Shown here: positions 1-9,669 of the stretch, one piece after another
How the letters are laid out: each line of letters starts with the position of its first letter
Position numbering within the stretch: the first letter of the stretch is position 1
Assembly: GCF_003589595.1 (NCBI RefSeq)
Contig: NW_020655294.1
Span: 424,043-488,042 of the forward strand
Direction of reading: 5' to 3'
Origin: Hyposmocoma kahamanoa
Lineage: Eukaryota > Arthropoda > Insecta > Lepidoptera > Cosmopterigidae
DNA length: 64,000 nucleotides
Notes under the pieces: model-generated
Databases searched by the model: none
Told to the model about the DNA's origin: nothing
The model's input: the letters and a program-made list of their open reading frames with translations, nothing else
Made by a program: the position numbers and the translations under genes

Positions 1-369
1 CATCATAAAGACGCTTATCATAAAAACTACCCGATCACCCGAGAAAGGTAGTTTTTGCTTTGGTTCATTAAATCTGTTTCGTCAATCGTCCATTCAGTAT
101 TTATCTATTGAGTATCACGATATTTTACTACCACAACATTCATAATTTATTTATGAAAATAATCCACTAGTTTGTTATTATTATTGAAATATAATACAAA
201 TATCGAAAGTAAGTAATAAATTCAAGCGTTTTTTTGCGGAAGTCCATGTCCAATATAAATGGAAGTAAATTAATTTGCCATTTTGCGAACCCGATGGAGG
301 TTAAATCGTGCAAAATAGCTGCACATGTATGTAATATTCTTTTCATGTACCTAAAATTAACTAGCTATT
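1..369. other. AT-rich unassigned sequence
   Basis: No coding trace recognised. Around 160-215 there is a short match to the tail found beside SINE D copies elsewhere in the window (ccactagtttgtta followed by an AT run and a cgaa motif), so part of this stretch is probably SINE debris. Confidence 0.5.
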
Positions 370-640
370 AAGTAGCTAAATATAAAAATAAAATCCTGCG
401 ATCTGACTGGATTCCCCACCAACCAGTGTCTATTGCTATGCCGGAGCTACCACTCTTAACCACTGGGCTAGACCGTGTTAGCTAATTTTACAAATTTCTT
501 TACGTGTTTGTTACAGATTTTCATATTGGTTTAAAACGGTTTTTATTTCACCGTCAGCTCACCTGTGATTAACTTATGAAGTTACCTACTCAGTCAGGTT
601 CCTTTACAGCTATCAGAGGCTGACAATAGACGTCGTTGTA
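370..640 (-). repeat. tRNA-related SINE remnant (family J-like)
   Basis: On the minus strand an A-box-like TAGCCCAGTGG lies at about 461-471, followed by a decayed tRNA-like stretch. On the plus side the flank ttacaaatttctttacgtgtttgtt matches the flank of the better copy at 8975-9130. The B box is degraded, so this is an old copy. Confidence 0.5.
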
Positions 641-866
641 TTAATTGCAATATTCATTTATTGAATGATGATTTATTTGATGTTTTTAAATGATGTTTTA
701 TTTTTTCTTTCAATCATCGTCGTTACATGTCCGAACTACATAACTGTACCTTTCTCTATCTTTATTACTACATATACATCATCCCAAAGTTCGTAGAAAC
801 CGAATGCCGTTCTTTTCTCGTCTACCTTAAAAAATTACGATCTGACATTTGTGAACCGCTTTCGAT

Positions 867-1060
867 GATTCTTTTTTGTTGGAAAGAGGATACCTCAGTT
901 GTGGTCTAAATTTGAAGAAAATATTCCACCTCTAAGGGTGGCATCCTAGGGGATGAATCCGGTTTACTGGATTTCACCCACTTTCAGTTAGCCGATTTCT
1001 ATAAAACTTGGCAAATATAATGTGTAATTCTACAAATTTTTGAGGCCGATTTTGTAATAA
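867..1060 (+). repeat. dispersed family B, short form
   Basis: Shares with copies at 1650, 16461, 25225 and 52095 the ordered words tgtgaaccg, attcttttttgttggaaag, ccacctctaagggtggc, ggatgaatccggtttactgg and ttttgaggc. The 5' end (aaccgacttc) is missing. It is non-coding and its class is not recognised. Confidence 0.8.
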
Positions 1061-1080
1061 AAAATTTGTAATTGTGAAAT

Positions 1081-1400
1081 AATATGTCCAGGTTGGAAGA
1101 TCCAATTGCTGGCACCTACACGACCAACCTACAATTTGCTGACAATATCGTGGTAATGGCAGAATCGTTGCAAGAGCTTGGCATCATGCTCGGTAACCTC
1201 AATAGAGTTCCCCAGCAGGTGGGTCTAAAAATGATCATGGACAAGGCGAAACTTATGTCCTACCCAACCTCTACTCTTGAAGTTGTTCTCAAGTGGAGAC
1301 TACGAACCGGAAGGCTAACAGTGGGATAGCCCCTTACTAGATGGACGGATGACGGGAGGCCAATGTTCCGCAGTGGACCTCTTCCAGCTAATATGATGAC
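1081..1400 (+). pseudogene. RTE-like LINE reverse transcriptase fragment
   Basis: The reading frame from 1084 contains the RT catalytic-box region (LQFADNIVVMAESLQELG) and the following VGLKM..DKAKLMS segment. This is the usual palm-to-thumb sequence of RTE-type LINEs. The second catalytic aspartate of FADD is changed to N, which should abolish polymerase activity. After LMS the frame jumps to a C-terminal LRTGRLTVG, then a stop, then PLTRWTDD, which corresponds to the GRPP.RWTDDL tail of the same LINE type, so an internal deletion has joined the two parts. The related 3' piece at 34963-35320 shows the same tail more completely. No endonuclease domain or tail is visible. It is a dead, 5'-truncated and internally deleted copy; RTE clade is likely but not proven. 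Confidence 0.88.
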
Positions 1401-1649
1401 AGGACCCAACGTGTTAGCATAACTGTAATAAGTCGGGAAAGTCTACCCGTATTTTGGGCAAATTGCCACTGGTATCCAGTTTCATCACTTTAAAGGCCTA
1501 TAAATAAACAATTCAGTCTGAATGAAAGTAATCAGAGAGATTTGAACAATAAATTTGATAATTTATAGATCATTATAGTCAAGTACGCTCACCATGGATG
1601 GGACAGTTTTTAAAGAGAATCTCATTATGGCGGTTCGTGTAAAGATTAC

Positions 1650-1885
1650 CGTGTACAAATCGATGATGATGTTTTTTTTTATTGGAAAGAGAGTACATCA
1701 GTATTTGTCCCATTTAAATTTGAACAAAATATTCCACCTCTAAGGGGTGGCAAACTAGAGGACGAATCCGGTTTACTGGATTTCACCCACTTTCTGGTAA
1801 CCGACATCAACAAAGCTTGGCAAATAGATGTAATTCCAAGAACTTTTGAGGGCGTTTTTTCTAAAAATGTTATATTTAAGATAAA
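1650..1885 (+). repeat. dispersed family B, short form
   Basis: Same word order as 867-1060, including ccacctctaaggggtggcaaact and cggtttactggatttcaccc. It ends in the ttttgagggcgtttttt motif. Not coding. Confidence 0.8.
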
Positions 1886-2510
1886 ATTGACAATTTTATG
1901 CTGCTAATGATTTTAATTGGGAACAAATTGTTACTCGATTTCTGTACAAAATTCTCTTCTAATTTCTCTCATTCTTAATATTTCAATTGAGACAACATTC
2001 AATACCATTTATTTATTGCCCAGCAATTTGCAAAATATGAAACAGATATTCCCCTTTTTGCTCTGTTACAATGTAGCACAATCCAAGCTGCTCCATTATT
2101 TCACGCACCGCAACCACTCTTGTTAACTTTTCAATTAATCTTATCCGAAATCTGAAACGTGGTTCAAATAAATTTCAAAGGCAGTCCCTACCCTACAGTA
2201 GTACTTTTTAGATATAATTATATAGCTTTGTTCCGTAATCAAGTGAAAACTTGATTACGGGAAATAGGTTTTCGCCTAGTGGGGGGAAATTTCTGCCTTT
2301 GTCTTTTGGATCTCAGGGTTCGAATCAATACCTGGGCTTGGGATTTACTTAATCTATTATTTTAATATTATCAAAGATCGGAATGGGCTGAATATATTTA
2401 TCTAAACCTTTAGGACGCAATATACATTGTTAGTAGCGACATCTGGTGATTTATGTCAGTAAGGCGTGCCGTATCATATTAACATTAAGGCGTTGTTCAC
2501 GCCACGTATG
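1886..2510. other. unassigned AT-rich stretch
   Basis: No repeat family recognised. At about 2318-2335 there is a single B-box-like agggttcgaatc, but no convincing A box, so I do not call a tRNA or SINE. The short frame at 1917-2126 has no recognisable domain. Confidence 0.4.
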
Positions 2511-2516
2511 TACGTA

Positions 2517-2665
2517 CGTGGTAGCAATAGAGCTCCTTGTGAAAGGGTTCGTCCAGGGAAGTACTGCCACTTTACCTATTTCTGCCGCCAAGCAGTAATG
2601 TCAGCATTACTGTGTTTCGGTTTTGAAGGGTTAGGGTGCTGGTAAAATTACTGGCACATGTTTTT
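2517..2665 (+). repeat. SINE-like family A, 5' part
   Basis: Begins near agcaatagagctccttgtg, then gttcgtccagggaagtactgcc, tttctgccgccaagcagtaatg and the tggcacatg word, as in about twenty other copies here. It stops in a T run just before MITE F. The gttcgtcc word resembles a pol III B box, but the tRNA origin of A is uncertain. Confidence 0.85.
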
Positions 2666-2681
2666 TTTTATTTGTTATAAA

Positions 2682-3160
2682 CATTGACTTACAATTATAT
2701 GGACGTCGAGACCGCGCTAAAAAGTGTCCTAACTTATAGGGCGTTAAAATCGTATACAGAGCGTCATTCACGCTTTAGTCTTCGTTTGTTCGACTGACAG
2801 CGAAGCAAGCAAAATTAGATAGTACTGCGATGACATTACAATTAATGATTAAACGAACTTACCTAAAGTGAAGTTCTATCATAATTATACGAAGCGCCTC
2901 GTCCGAAGAGATTAGTAATAGAAGATTATGTAGTATTTGTAGTAACGCATGTGCAGAGTGGTGGTACCTATGCGTTACTACAAGTACTACATAATCTTCT
3001 ATTACTAATCTCGAGGACGAGGCGCGAGTATAATTTAAATTCAACGTTTTAGCTTTTTCATATTCCTTTACATGTCACTAAGTTTAAATAGGTTGACTTG
3101 GGACAACATTTTTCGTGGTTTTTGTATTACACGCGTCATCCATTTATTTGTAAGTCAATT
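2682..3160 (-). mobile_element. MITE F (8-bp TSD, hAT- or P-like), interrupted copy
   Basis: Termini are CATTGACTTACAA and its complement (last base mutated). They are flanked by the direct repeat gttataaa at 2674-2681 and 3161-3168. Two other copies (17913-18198, 41200-41485) are 286 bp each. This copy is 193 bp longer because of the foldback insertion at 2844-3031. It has no coding capacity. The 8-bp duplication points to hAT or P superfamily mobilisation, but the transposase source is not in the window. Confidence 0.93.
2844..3031. mobile_element. foldback element nested in MITE F
   Basis: Comparison with the uninterrupted copies shows an extra 188 bp here, flanked by AATT on both sides (2840-2843 and 3032-3035). 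Positions 2894-3025 form a large inverted repeat. The arms start gcgcctcgtcc and run about 55 bases each, around a loop near 2951-2970. The outer 50 bp on the left (aatgattaaacgaacttac...) is not matched on the right, so this is not a simple TIR element. It could be a foldback transposon or a rearranged fragment of a larger one. Confidence 0.85.
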
Positions 3161-3304
3161 GTTATAAAGCAAAACAAAACCTTATAAGTAAACGTAACTT
3201 ATGTAAAGAAATTGTTCGTCGACAAAATATTATCTTTTAATATTAGTTAATGGGAAGACACTTCATTTGTATCTTCATAGTCTAGTTAGCACTGGAACTA
3301 ATAC

Positions 3305-3908
3305 TTATTTTATTCACTATAATTAACTACACTAACTCAAAAGGTTTAGTTCTTTATAGCACGCACTATATTTGTATTAATAAGTAGCTGTATAGCCTCT
3401 ATGTTCACGTGATGATGAAGTCTATGTTCGTGAGTTTCGGCGTACTGTATTTACAGGCTTTATATCCAAATCACGATGCAGATCCTCATTTCGTATATAC
3501 CGACGAGCACCCACAATTGTCATCAGTATTTTATTTTGGAAGCGTTATATTGTCTGTATGTTGCTTATAAAGGCACAGCCCCAGAGCTGGATACCATAAG
3601 GACCTGTTTATACAATAATATTTTATTGCATACAGATACTGAAGAGCATTTGTCAAATAGCCAATACATTTCATTTAAACGTATGTCTAATTCTTCTTTT
3701 TCCTTCTTGATGTGAGTTTTTCAACGTAGTTTCACGTCGAGGGTCATACCGAGATATTTGGCGGTATTTGCGTAGGGTACTTGTTTGTTTCCAATGTACA
3801 ATGGACGGTAGTCAAATTTTTTTCTGAAGTCAATGTGCGCTGATTTAGCTTTATTCGCCACTTCTTGGTCCAGTCATGGAATTGGTTAATGGCTTTTTGA
3901 AATTTAGG
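3305..3908 (-). pseudogene. Jockey-like LINE, RT C-terminal region
   Basis: Read on the minus strand from 3908, the frames give FQKAINQFHDWTKKWRIKLN, then YRPLYIGNKQVPYANTAKYLG and the KTHIKKEKEELDIRLNEMYW block. Next come the YGIQLWGCA box, RYIRNEDLHRDL, and finally HEHRLHHHVNIEAIQLL. This order is characteristic of the thumb and C-terminal domain of Jockey-type non-LTR retrotransposons. Several indels and in-frame stops separate the blocks. The catalytic RT core and endonuclease are absent, consistent with 5' truncation during target-primed reverse transcription followed by decay. It stops near 3305 in AT-rich DNA without a clear poly(A). Confidence 0.92.
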
Positions 3909-4051
3909 GGAGACGTACTAAATATTGGATACGTGCAGAATACTGGATACCCCGCTATAATGAAGACTAAACAACACCATCTTTATTTAAAAACTAGAAC
4001 TACTTCGTCATTGTAAATTACCAATATTTTGCTAGTTGTTTGCGTTATTTT

Positions 4052-4589
4052 TAACCGACTTCAAAAAAGGAGGCGGTTCTCAATTCGACTGTATGTTCTT
4101 TTTTTTTTGTATGTGTGTTACGCGATAACTTCGGTATTTGTGAACCGATTTTCATGATTCTTTTTTTGTTGGAAACCTCAGAAGTAAGTGGAATTACGTC
4201 TATTTGCTAAGTTTTATTGAAATATCCCCTAGTTCGCCACTATACAGGACTTGACGCTGGAGATAATAAAAATAGGTTCTCACTACGACACTACTCAAAG
4301 TATATTGAGAGAAAAACGCCTTGAATGGAAGAAATAGCAAAATCAACTGTTAAAGTAATTGCTCCTAAATTAAAGTTAGGCGCTATTTATAAAAGTGAAT
4401 CTTCATGCGTGAACAGCCACCCTTAGAGGTGGATGATTTTCTTCAAAATTAAATGGGACCACTATGGATCTCCCTCTTTCTAAAAAAAAAAAATCATGAA
4501 AATCGGTTCACAAATACCGGAGTTATCGCGTAACATACACACAAAAAATACATACAGTCAAATTGAGAATTTGAAGTCGGTTAAAATAT
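4052..4589. repeat. family B head-to-head inverted composite
   Basis: Starts ttaaccgacttc (4052) and ends gaagtcggttaa (4589). The left 130 bp is a plus-oriented B 5' end; from about 4180 to 4589 it is a minus-oriented long-form B carrying the 190-bp extra segment. The whole unit therefore has inverted termini formed by two copies of the B 5' end. Confidence 0.85.
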
Positions 4590-4600
4590 AATATATAAAC

Positions 4601-4745
4601 CTATAAACTGGATGGAAGAGTAGATAAATAACACTCCTTAACTCTCAATTTAAAAGTAGCTACTGTACTTTCGTGAACAGAAATAGGAAGTGCGTTCCGA
4701 AGTCTGACTACATGAACAGTGAAGGAGTGGGAATAAAAACTGGAA
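4601..4745 (-). pseudogene. LINE ORF2 C-terminal fragment
   Basis: A clean 48-codon minus-strand frame ends with a stop at 4601-4603. It reads SFYSHSFTVHVVRLRNALPI and then STVATFKLRVKEC. The R-x-W/R-N-x-LP motif followed by a TFK..VK helix is the standard C-terminus of CR1/Jockey-type LINE ORF2 proteins. Here the usual W of WN is R. No other part of the element is recognisable. The family looks different from the fragments at 21000 and 30400, whose tails read NLDLFK and NIGSFK. Confidence 0.8.
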
Positions 4746-4904
4746 TTGAAGGAAGGAAAAGATAACTGGGACTTAACGAGAGAGCGACAGTTAACAACAA
4801 CGATCTTTGTACTGACTTTTCGGCATTCGTCGCCGCCAGTGACATCTAGTGAGAGATTCTTGAATAACTGCTGCTGCGATAGGAAAGAAGGTTATAGTTA
4901 TAGG

Positions 4905-5870
4905 TGTAACAATCGGGAAAACCTAAGAACTCAATATAGAAATAAATAATACCATAGAAAAATATTTTGTTTTAATTCACAACAAGACAATTTTTATATA
5001 GTTTGTCTTCATGGCTCCTTGTTAGTAAATATATATAAAAGTTTTAAGCAGCGGACAGTAATGGATCTTTATATTGACTTTGCAATTAAAAGCCGGTAAA
5101 GAGTTGCACACTTCGTAAATAACAAATTTTGTAGGTTCTTCTTTTTTTAAAGTAATGCAAACAATTCCAGGGATGTTTGAGAAAATATAGTTTTCATTCT
5201 TTTTTGCTATAATGCTATTAGTACCTACCTCAGAAACCTATACAAATTTTATAAACAACAAAATGGCATTATGCAATGAATCGCGACATCAATGATGTTA
5301 TGTATATGACGTATTGATGATAATAATGATATATATAACAATCCATTCATTATGTATTGTTTAATACTTATATTACTTATATTTTTTTACTTTAAGAAGA
5401 CAAATAGCGTTTATGGTCATTATTATACCATTCTTACACAAGCAGAACCCAAAAATGCGTTCAATGTCATTAAAACAAAAAAAATGTTTTTGAGAAGCGC
5501 ATCTGCAAAAAGAACCACCTTCTCGGCTTTAGATACATTTGTTAAAACAACTGACCTGATATTTTGAAATGGTTTTAATATTTCAGAAACTTTAGCGGAC
5601 GTGAGCACAACTCGAAGTCTAGAAAGTATTATCGCAATCGGATGAATAACAGTGGAACGCATGCAAGAGCAAAATACAAACAGACATTTGGTTTTAAATA
5701 TAATATCGTACGTGAAACCAAATATTTTCATAACTCAAAAATTGGTGGTATTGAGAAAACACCACAGAACAATAAATACAGTAGTAGTGATTACTTTGCG
5801 TCGCATGTGTGCCAACAGTACGCGTAGTTCCAAGCTCAGTCCGCTTCGTACGTTCTGGTCGTGTTAATTA
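4905..5870. other. mostly unassigned; Penelope-like tail motif at its start
   Basis: Positions 4908-4935 carry taacaatcgggaaaacctaag, the tail word that follows the Penelope-like terminal sequence at 11665 and 40840. The rest, including a 102-codon minus frame at 5423-5731, shows no domain I recognise. Confidence 0.4.
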
Positions 5871-6417
5871 TATCGCGCAAAACCTTGAAAGTTGTAGGGA
5901 AATGCTTTTTCTCGCTGATTTGGAGTGCAAAAATGAGAGTCGCTTTTGTAATATTAGCTATGGCGGTGATTCTGAATGAATCATGATGAAATTTTAATTT
6001 TCTGTTATTCGCAATATTTTTATGTTACAAGAAATGAAAGTAAACTTTATACACCTGCAATATGATTATTTCTTTTTTGAAGAACTATGTAAATAAATCT
6101 CGAATACATCGTCGCTCAGCTAATAACCGCCAGATGGCAGCACATTGATATAAATTTCAATATAAATCAAAACATCGTAACTTGCTGTAATAAGTGTTGA
6201 CGGTATTGAACTTTCAAGGTTATGCCAATTGGGTAAAGTTTAAATTATATAACAGTCCAGAATTTGTTGCTTCGTTTTAAATTAGAAATTATGAACAATC
6301 ATTTTCAAGATTTAATAGTGTTTCAAATTACAAATGTGTGCATTTTGGCGACAGCAGTTCTGATAGTATTCGAGTCACGATTTAAAGTGTGCTTACTTGT
6401 GAAATATAGATAGTTTT

Positions 6418-6945
6418 GAGTAGTAGCAGTACAATTCCGTGTCAAAGAATTCGTCCCGGGAAGTACTGCTGCCATAACTCATCTCTGGAGCTGTATCGTC
6501 ATTACTACAGAGAGGAGGTTTCAAAAAGGTGGAAAGGTAAAAGAAGTTCACCAGCTGCTATTAATTAATACGGATATGCTTATGGATGAATATAAAGTAG
6601 ACGCTTACTCCAAAAGGGCCGAGCTGTACTGAATTACAAATTGTTATCAAAATTGGCATATGATTAGTAGTAGCTATTACAAATTTGGTAACGGAAAAGA
6701 AATTACACTGTACGCTGCTAATTTCAAGCAGGGAGTGACGATGCAACGAAACAAAATCAGAATGATGAGGCAAAAGAAATTATTGAAGGACGATTCAAAA
6801 TTTAAAAACGAGTGGCCAGGAATCGGAGAAAAGGCGATAAAAAGGTGGGATGGCGATGTAAGGAGGTCACATCGTCACAGAGTAGACCAGTGCGATGAGG
6901 ATGGTTTCGAAAAGGTGGAAGGGAAAAAGAAGTACACCAGCCTTA
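6418..6945 (+). repeat. diverged SINE A piece and a spaced direct repeat
   Basis: 6418-6480 retains attcgtcccgggaagtactgc from SINE A. A ~40-bp word, ggtttcaaaaaggtggaaag...agaagt(t/a)caccagc, occurs at about 6513 and again at about 6905, 390 bp apart. The 132-codon frame at 6660-7058 runs through this and into MITE E, so I treat it as fortuitous. Confidence 0.5.
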
Positions 6946-7013
6946 ACCTTAGTGGTACCGCTCCGACTAGCACTAATCATTTTCTGCATTCGGTGATACC
7001 GACGACGTTTTTA

Positions 7014-7602
7014 TCCGCTCACGCGATACATGCATCTGTAGACGCATACCACACCTAGAAGTGCCGGTGATGATTTTATACCGATTTATCGGATATCGAA
7101 GTTATAACAGGTAAAAGAACTAATATTAATTGCTGTTTTGGTAACTACTCTAGCAAACCATAAAGTTTTTGATGCCTGGGTCTGTCATTTAAAAAAATAA
7201 ACAACTTCAAAAATACGTCACGACAATCGTGTGTCTTATTGTTTGGGCTGGTGATTTCGGTGTTTATTTATTGAAAACATACCGGAAGTAGCGTTTTTTA
7301 AGTTTACCCTGAATATAAATGCTTATAAACTATACTTTAAGGAGTAATTTCATGGTAAACGTTAGAACCACTCAAATGGAATATTATCACATATATCCAA
7401 GTACACCAAAAATTTCATTAGTTCTTTAGTATTACTGCATTTTATTTGAGATGTTTTTGTTGGTAGTACAGAGGGTATTTATTTAGCAATGCAGAATAAT
7501 AATTTTTATTTATAAAAATTGTATTTAAACTGAATTCTTTTCTAATTTGCGAAACCAAATAGCCGCCATTTTGCGGTAGGAGGAGCGCATCGCGTGAGCG
7601 GT
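7014..7602 (+). mobile_element. MITE E, full-length copy (TA target site)
   Basis: Begins TCCGCTCACGCGAT and ends with its inverted complement (final base mutated to T). It is flanked by TA on both sides (7012-7013 and 7603-7604). The sequence is collinear with copies at 26452-27058 and 29481-30277 across about 590 bp. It has no long frame and is non-autonomous. A TA duplication fits Tc1/mariner-type or related mobilisation. Confidence 0.9.
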
Positions 7603-7949
7603 TATACGTGTCACGGTTTCATTACTCTGCAAAGTCTGCGGATATTGTGGAGTATATACGAGTAAAGGACAATGCTACCCTGAGGGTCGAGCGGTTCGGG
7701 TCCCGCCACAATGTGAATTTTAATTTATTTGTGTTGAGAGTACTAACTCAGCATCTGTCGACTTTCGTGAAGGAAGAGTTTCGGCTGAAGGACATGATGT
7801 ACCGACGTTTCCGAGGCCGGTTACCGGACACCCAGTTACGTCACACGTCGCAGACAATGCGTGTAAGTAATAAATAGTAATTTTTTTAAATTATTATGTA
7901 TGTTAGTCTATAAGGTATGTATTTATGGTATGAGCATAACTACTTTTTG

Positions 7950-8130
7950 GTTTTGAAGGGTATATGGGACTTGTCAACTTATGTCTCAGGGTGACGGGTG
8001 CAGTGGCGTTGCTCGTCAGATCTTTGCGATTTAAAGCTCTGAGTGGCACTCTAACTGATACGGACAGGCATGTTACTTACGACAAAGGCATGACTTGTTC
8101 GTCTCAACAATTTATATCATAAAAATGAGA
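7950..8130 (+). repeat. SINE-like family A, 3' part
   Basis: From ggttttgaaggg through gggacttgtcaacttatgtc, cagatctttgcgatttaaag and ctctgagtggcac to the A-rich 3' end near 8130. It shares with the family an internal hairpin: CAGTG...CTCAGA pairs with TCTGAGTGGCACTG. Confidence 0.85.
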
Positions 8131-8509
8131 TTTTTGAATTTTGAATTCGGAATTCTCGAACATTTGACGTGTTCGTTTTATAATCAAATTTGCAATTCCT
8201 TTTTTTATTGTACTGATAAAGGCAAAATAAATACCTTTACAGAATTTGAAACTTCAATAAACGAAGATTGAATCCTTGCATAAAGTGACCAGGGCATTAA
8301 AAAGGTCTAATACTATAAATAACCTGAGAGGATATTCGATATAATAGCTATTTGTCAAATAAATGATGGATGCTGACGTATCGACCGCCAAATGGGTTAA
8401 TAGGTCCTTGAATCGGTTAGGTTACAAGGTTACTTCGAACCTTTAAATTGAAGTTTATTTATTACTTATATATTACGACGGCGTTGAAATATACTAACTT
8501 AGATAATAA

Positions 8510-8760
8510 TGATTATAACTCAAAAAATTGGAATTACGTCTATACCAAAGTTTTATTGAAATCGGTTAACGGAAAGTAGATGAAATCCAATAAAACAGAT
8601 GTGTCCCTTAATTTGCCACATTTAGAGGTGGAATATTTTCTTTAAATACGAATGAGACCAAATAAAAGAGAATCATAGAAATCGGTTCACAAACTACGGA
8701 GTAATTACGTAACACACACTCAAAACAACGCAAATAGATTTGATAATCTCTAAGTTTGAT
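8510..8760 (-). repeat. dispersed family B, short form
   Basis: Reverse orientation of the B words: gccacatttagaggtggaatattttc, then aaatcggttcacaaactacgg and gtaacacacac. The extra 190-bp segment is absent. Confidence 0.8.
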
Positions 8761-8974
8761 ATCTTCACTGATATCAAACATGACTAGACTTAATATGTCA
8801 CGTCGGTGGCTCTTTAATGGCTGGACTAATCTAAAATCAGTTCTTTTTTTTGAAGGCTAATTTAATGAAATGTTCACTACGTTGATAATTATACATATAC
8901 ATATATTGAAAACACTCCATTAGTTTGTTGTTGTTATTAATACCAAGATTAAAGAAACACTAGAAAAAATGTGA

Positions 8975-9130
8975 AATGAAAAAAAGATCCTGTTGAACTC
9001 GAACTATTTGTCCGCGGGTCTACCGCTCTTCCAACTGAACTACGGAACGGATAGCCAGACCTTACGAATTTCTGTATGTGTTTGTTGCTGACCTATGTGA
9101 TCACTTATTGGAGGGCAGATTTCACCATCC
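8975..9130 (-). repeat. tRNA-derived SINE (family J)
   Basis: The minus strand has an A box TAGTTCAGTTGG (9031-9042) and a B-box-like GTTCGAGTTCAAC (8993-9005) with tRNA-like spacing. It is followed by a non-tRNA region shared with 370-640. The acceptor stem does not pair convincingly, so this is a SINE head rather than a tRNA gene. Confidence 0.75.
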
Positions 9131-9144
9131 TTTTTTCAAACTAA

Positions 9145-9206
9145 ATTTCGCAGATAAATTCTGAGCAATTCAGGCGGCAGGTCGAACAATTAGGCTACCA
9201 CGGCTT
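9145..9206 (-). repeat. SINE I head fragment
   Basis: The minus strand reads GCCGTGGTAGCCTAATTG, the A-box end of the SINE at 33915-34202. The B box is lost. Confidence 0.6.
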
Positions 9207-9289
9207 TTTTTAAATAATTATATTCATTAATTTTTAATTTTCTCAAAATTACAACGCTCAAACAGAGCACTTGCGTCTCTTGTTATTCT

Positions 9290-9665
9290 CTTCTTTAGTC
9301 TTGGGCACACTAAGTGTGGTGCTATCGTAGAATGTTCCGCATCAGTTGGACGGACAAAGTCACGAATGTCGAGGTCCTTAAACGTATGGCGAAGAACGTG
9401 GAGTTGGTACGCACTGTCAAGCAGTGGAAGGTTGCCTATTTGGGTCACGTACTGGGACATATCATCTATTGCACACTATAACGATGGACAAAGCAGCTGG
9501 GAAGCGGAACATTGGAAGAAGGAAAATGTCATGCTTCATAACATCAGGGAGTGGACCGGCATCAAGACCGTGGAACAACCGTTCAGGCTAGCTCTGGACA
9601 AAGAAAGATATAGAAAACTGACTACCGACCTTAATAATGCTGCCGAAATAATGGAGAGGCACTAG
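9290..9665 (+). pseudogene. LINE ORF2 C-terminal fragment
   Basis: The frame at about 9318 gives VWCYRRMFRISWTDKVTNVE and then VLKRMAKNVELVRTVKQWKV..YLGHVLGH. A second frame continues ..GRRKMS..HNIREWTGIKTVEQPFRLAL. The LYRRMLRI-W.D.VTN.EVL, then KLRYLGH, then GRRR.SWL.NLR.W series is the typical 3' end of many arthropod non-LTR ORF2 proteins annotated as endonuclease-reverse transcriptase. At least one stop and one frameshift interrupt it near 9480. The stop codon at 9663 is followed by an A/G-rich tail (agaagaaaaagaaga), a plausible 3' end. Clade not assigned with confidence. Confidence 0.85.
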
Positions 9666-9669
9666 AAGA

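Noticed and set aside
2318..2336. tRNA-derived SINE from an isolated B-box-like agggttcgaatc
   Set aside because: No A box or shared body could be identified.
6660..7058. 132-codon open frame as a gene
   Set aside because: It runs through a duplicated SINE-like word and into the terminus of MITE E; no domain is visible.
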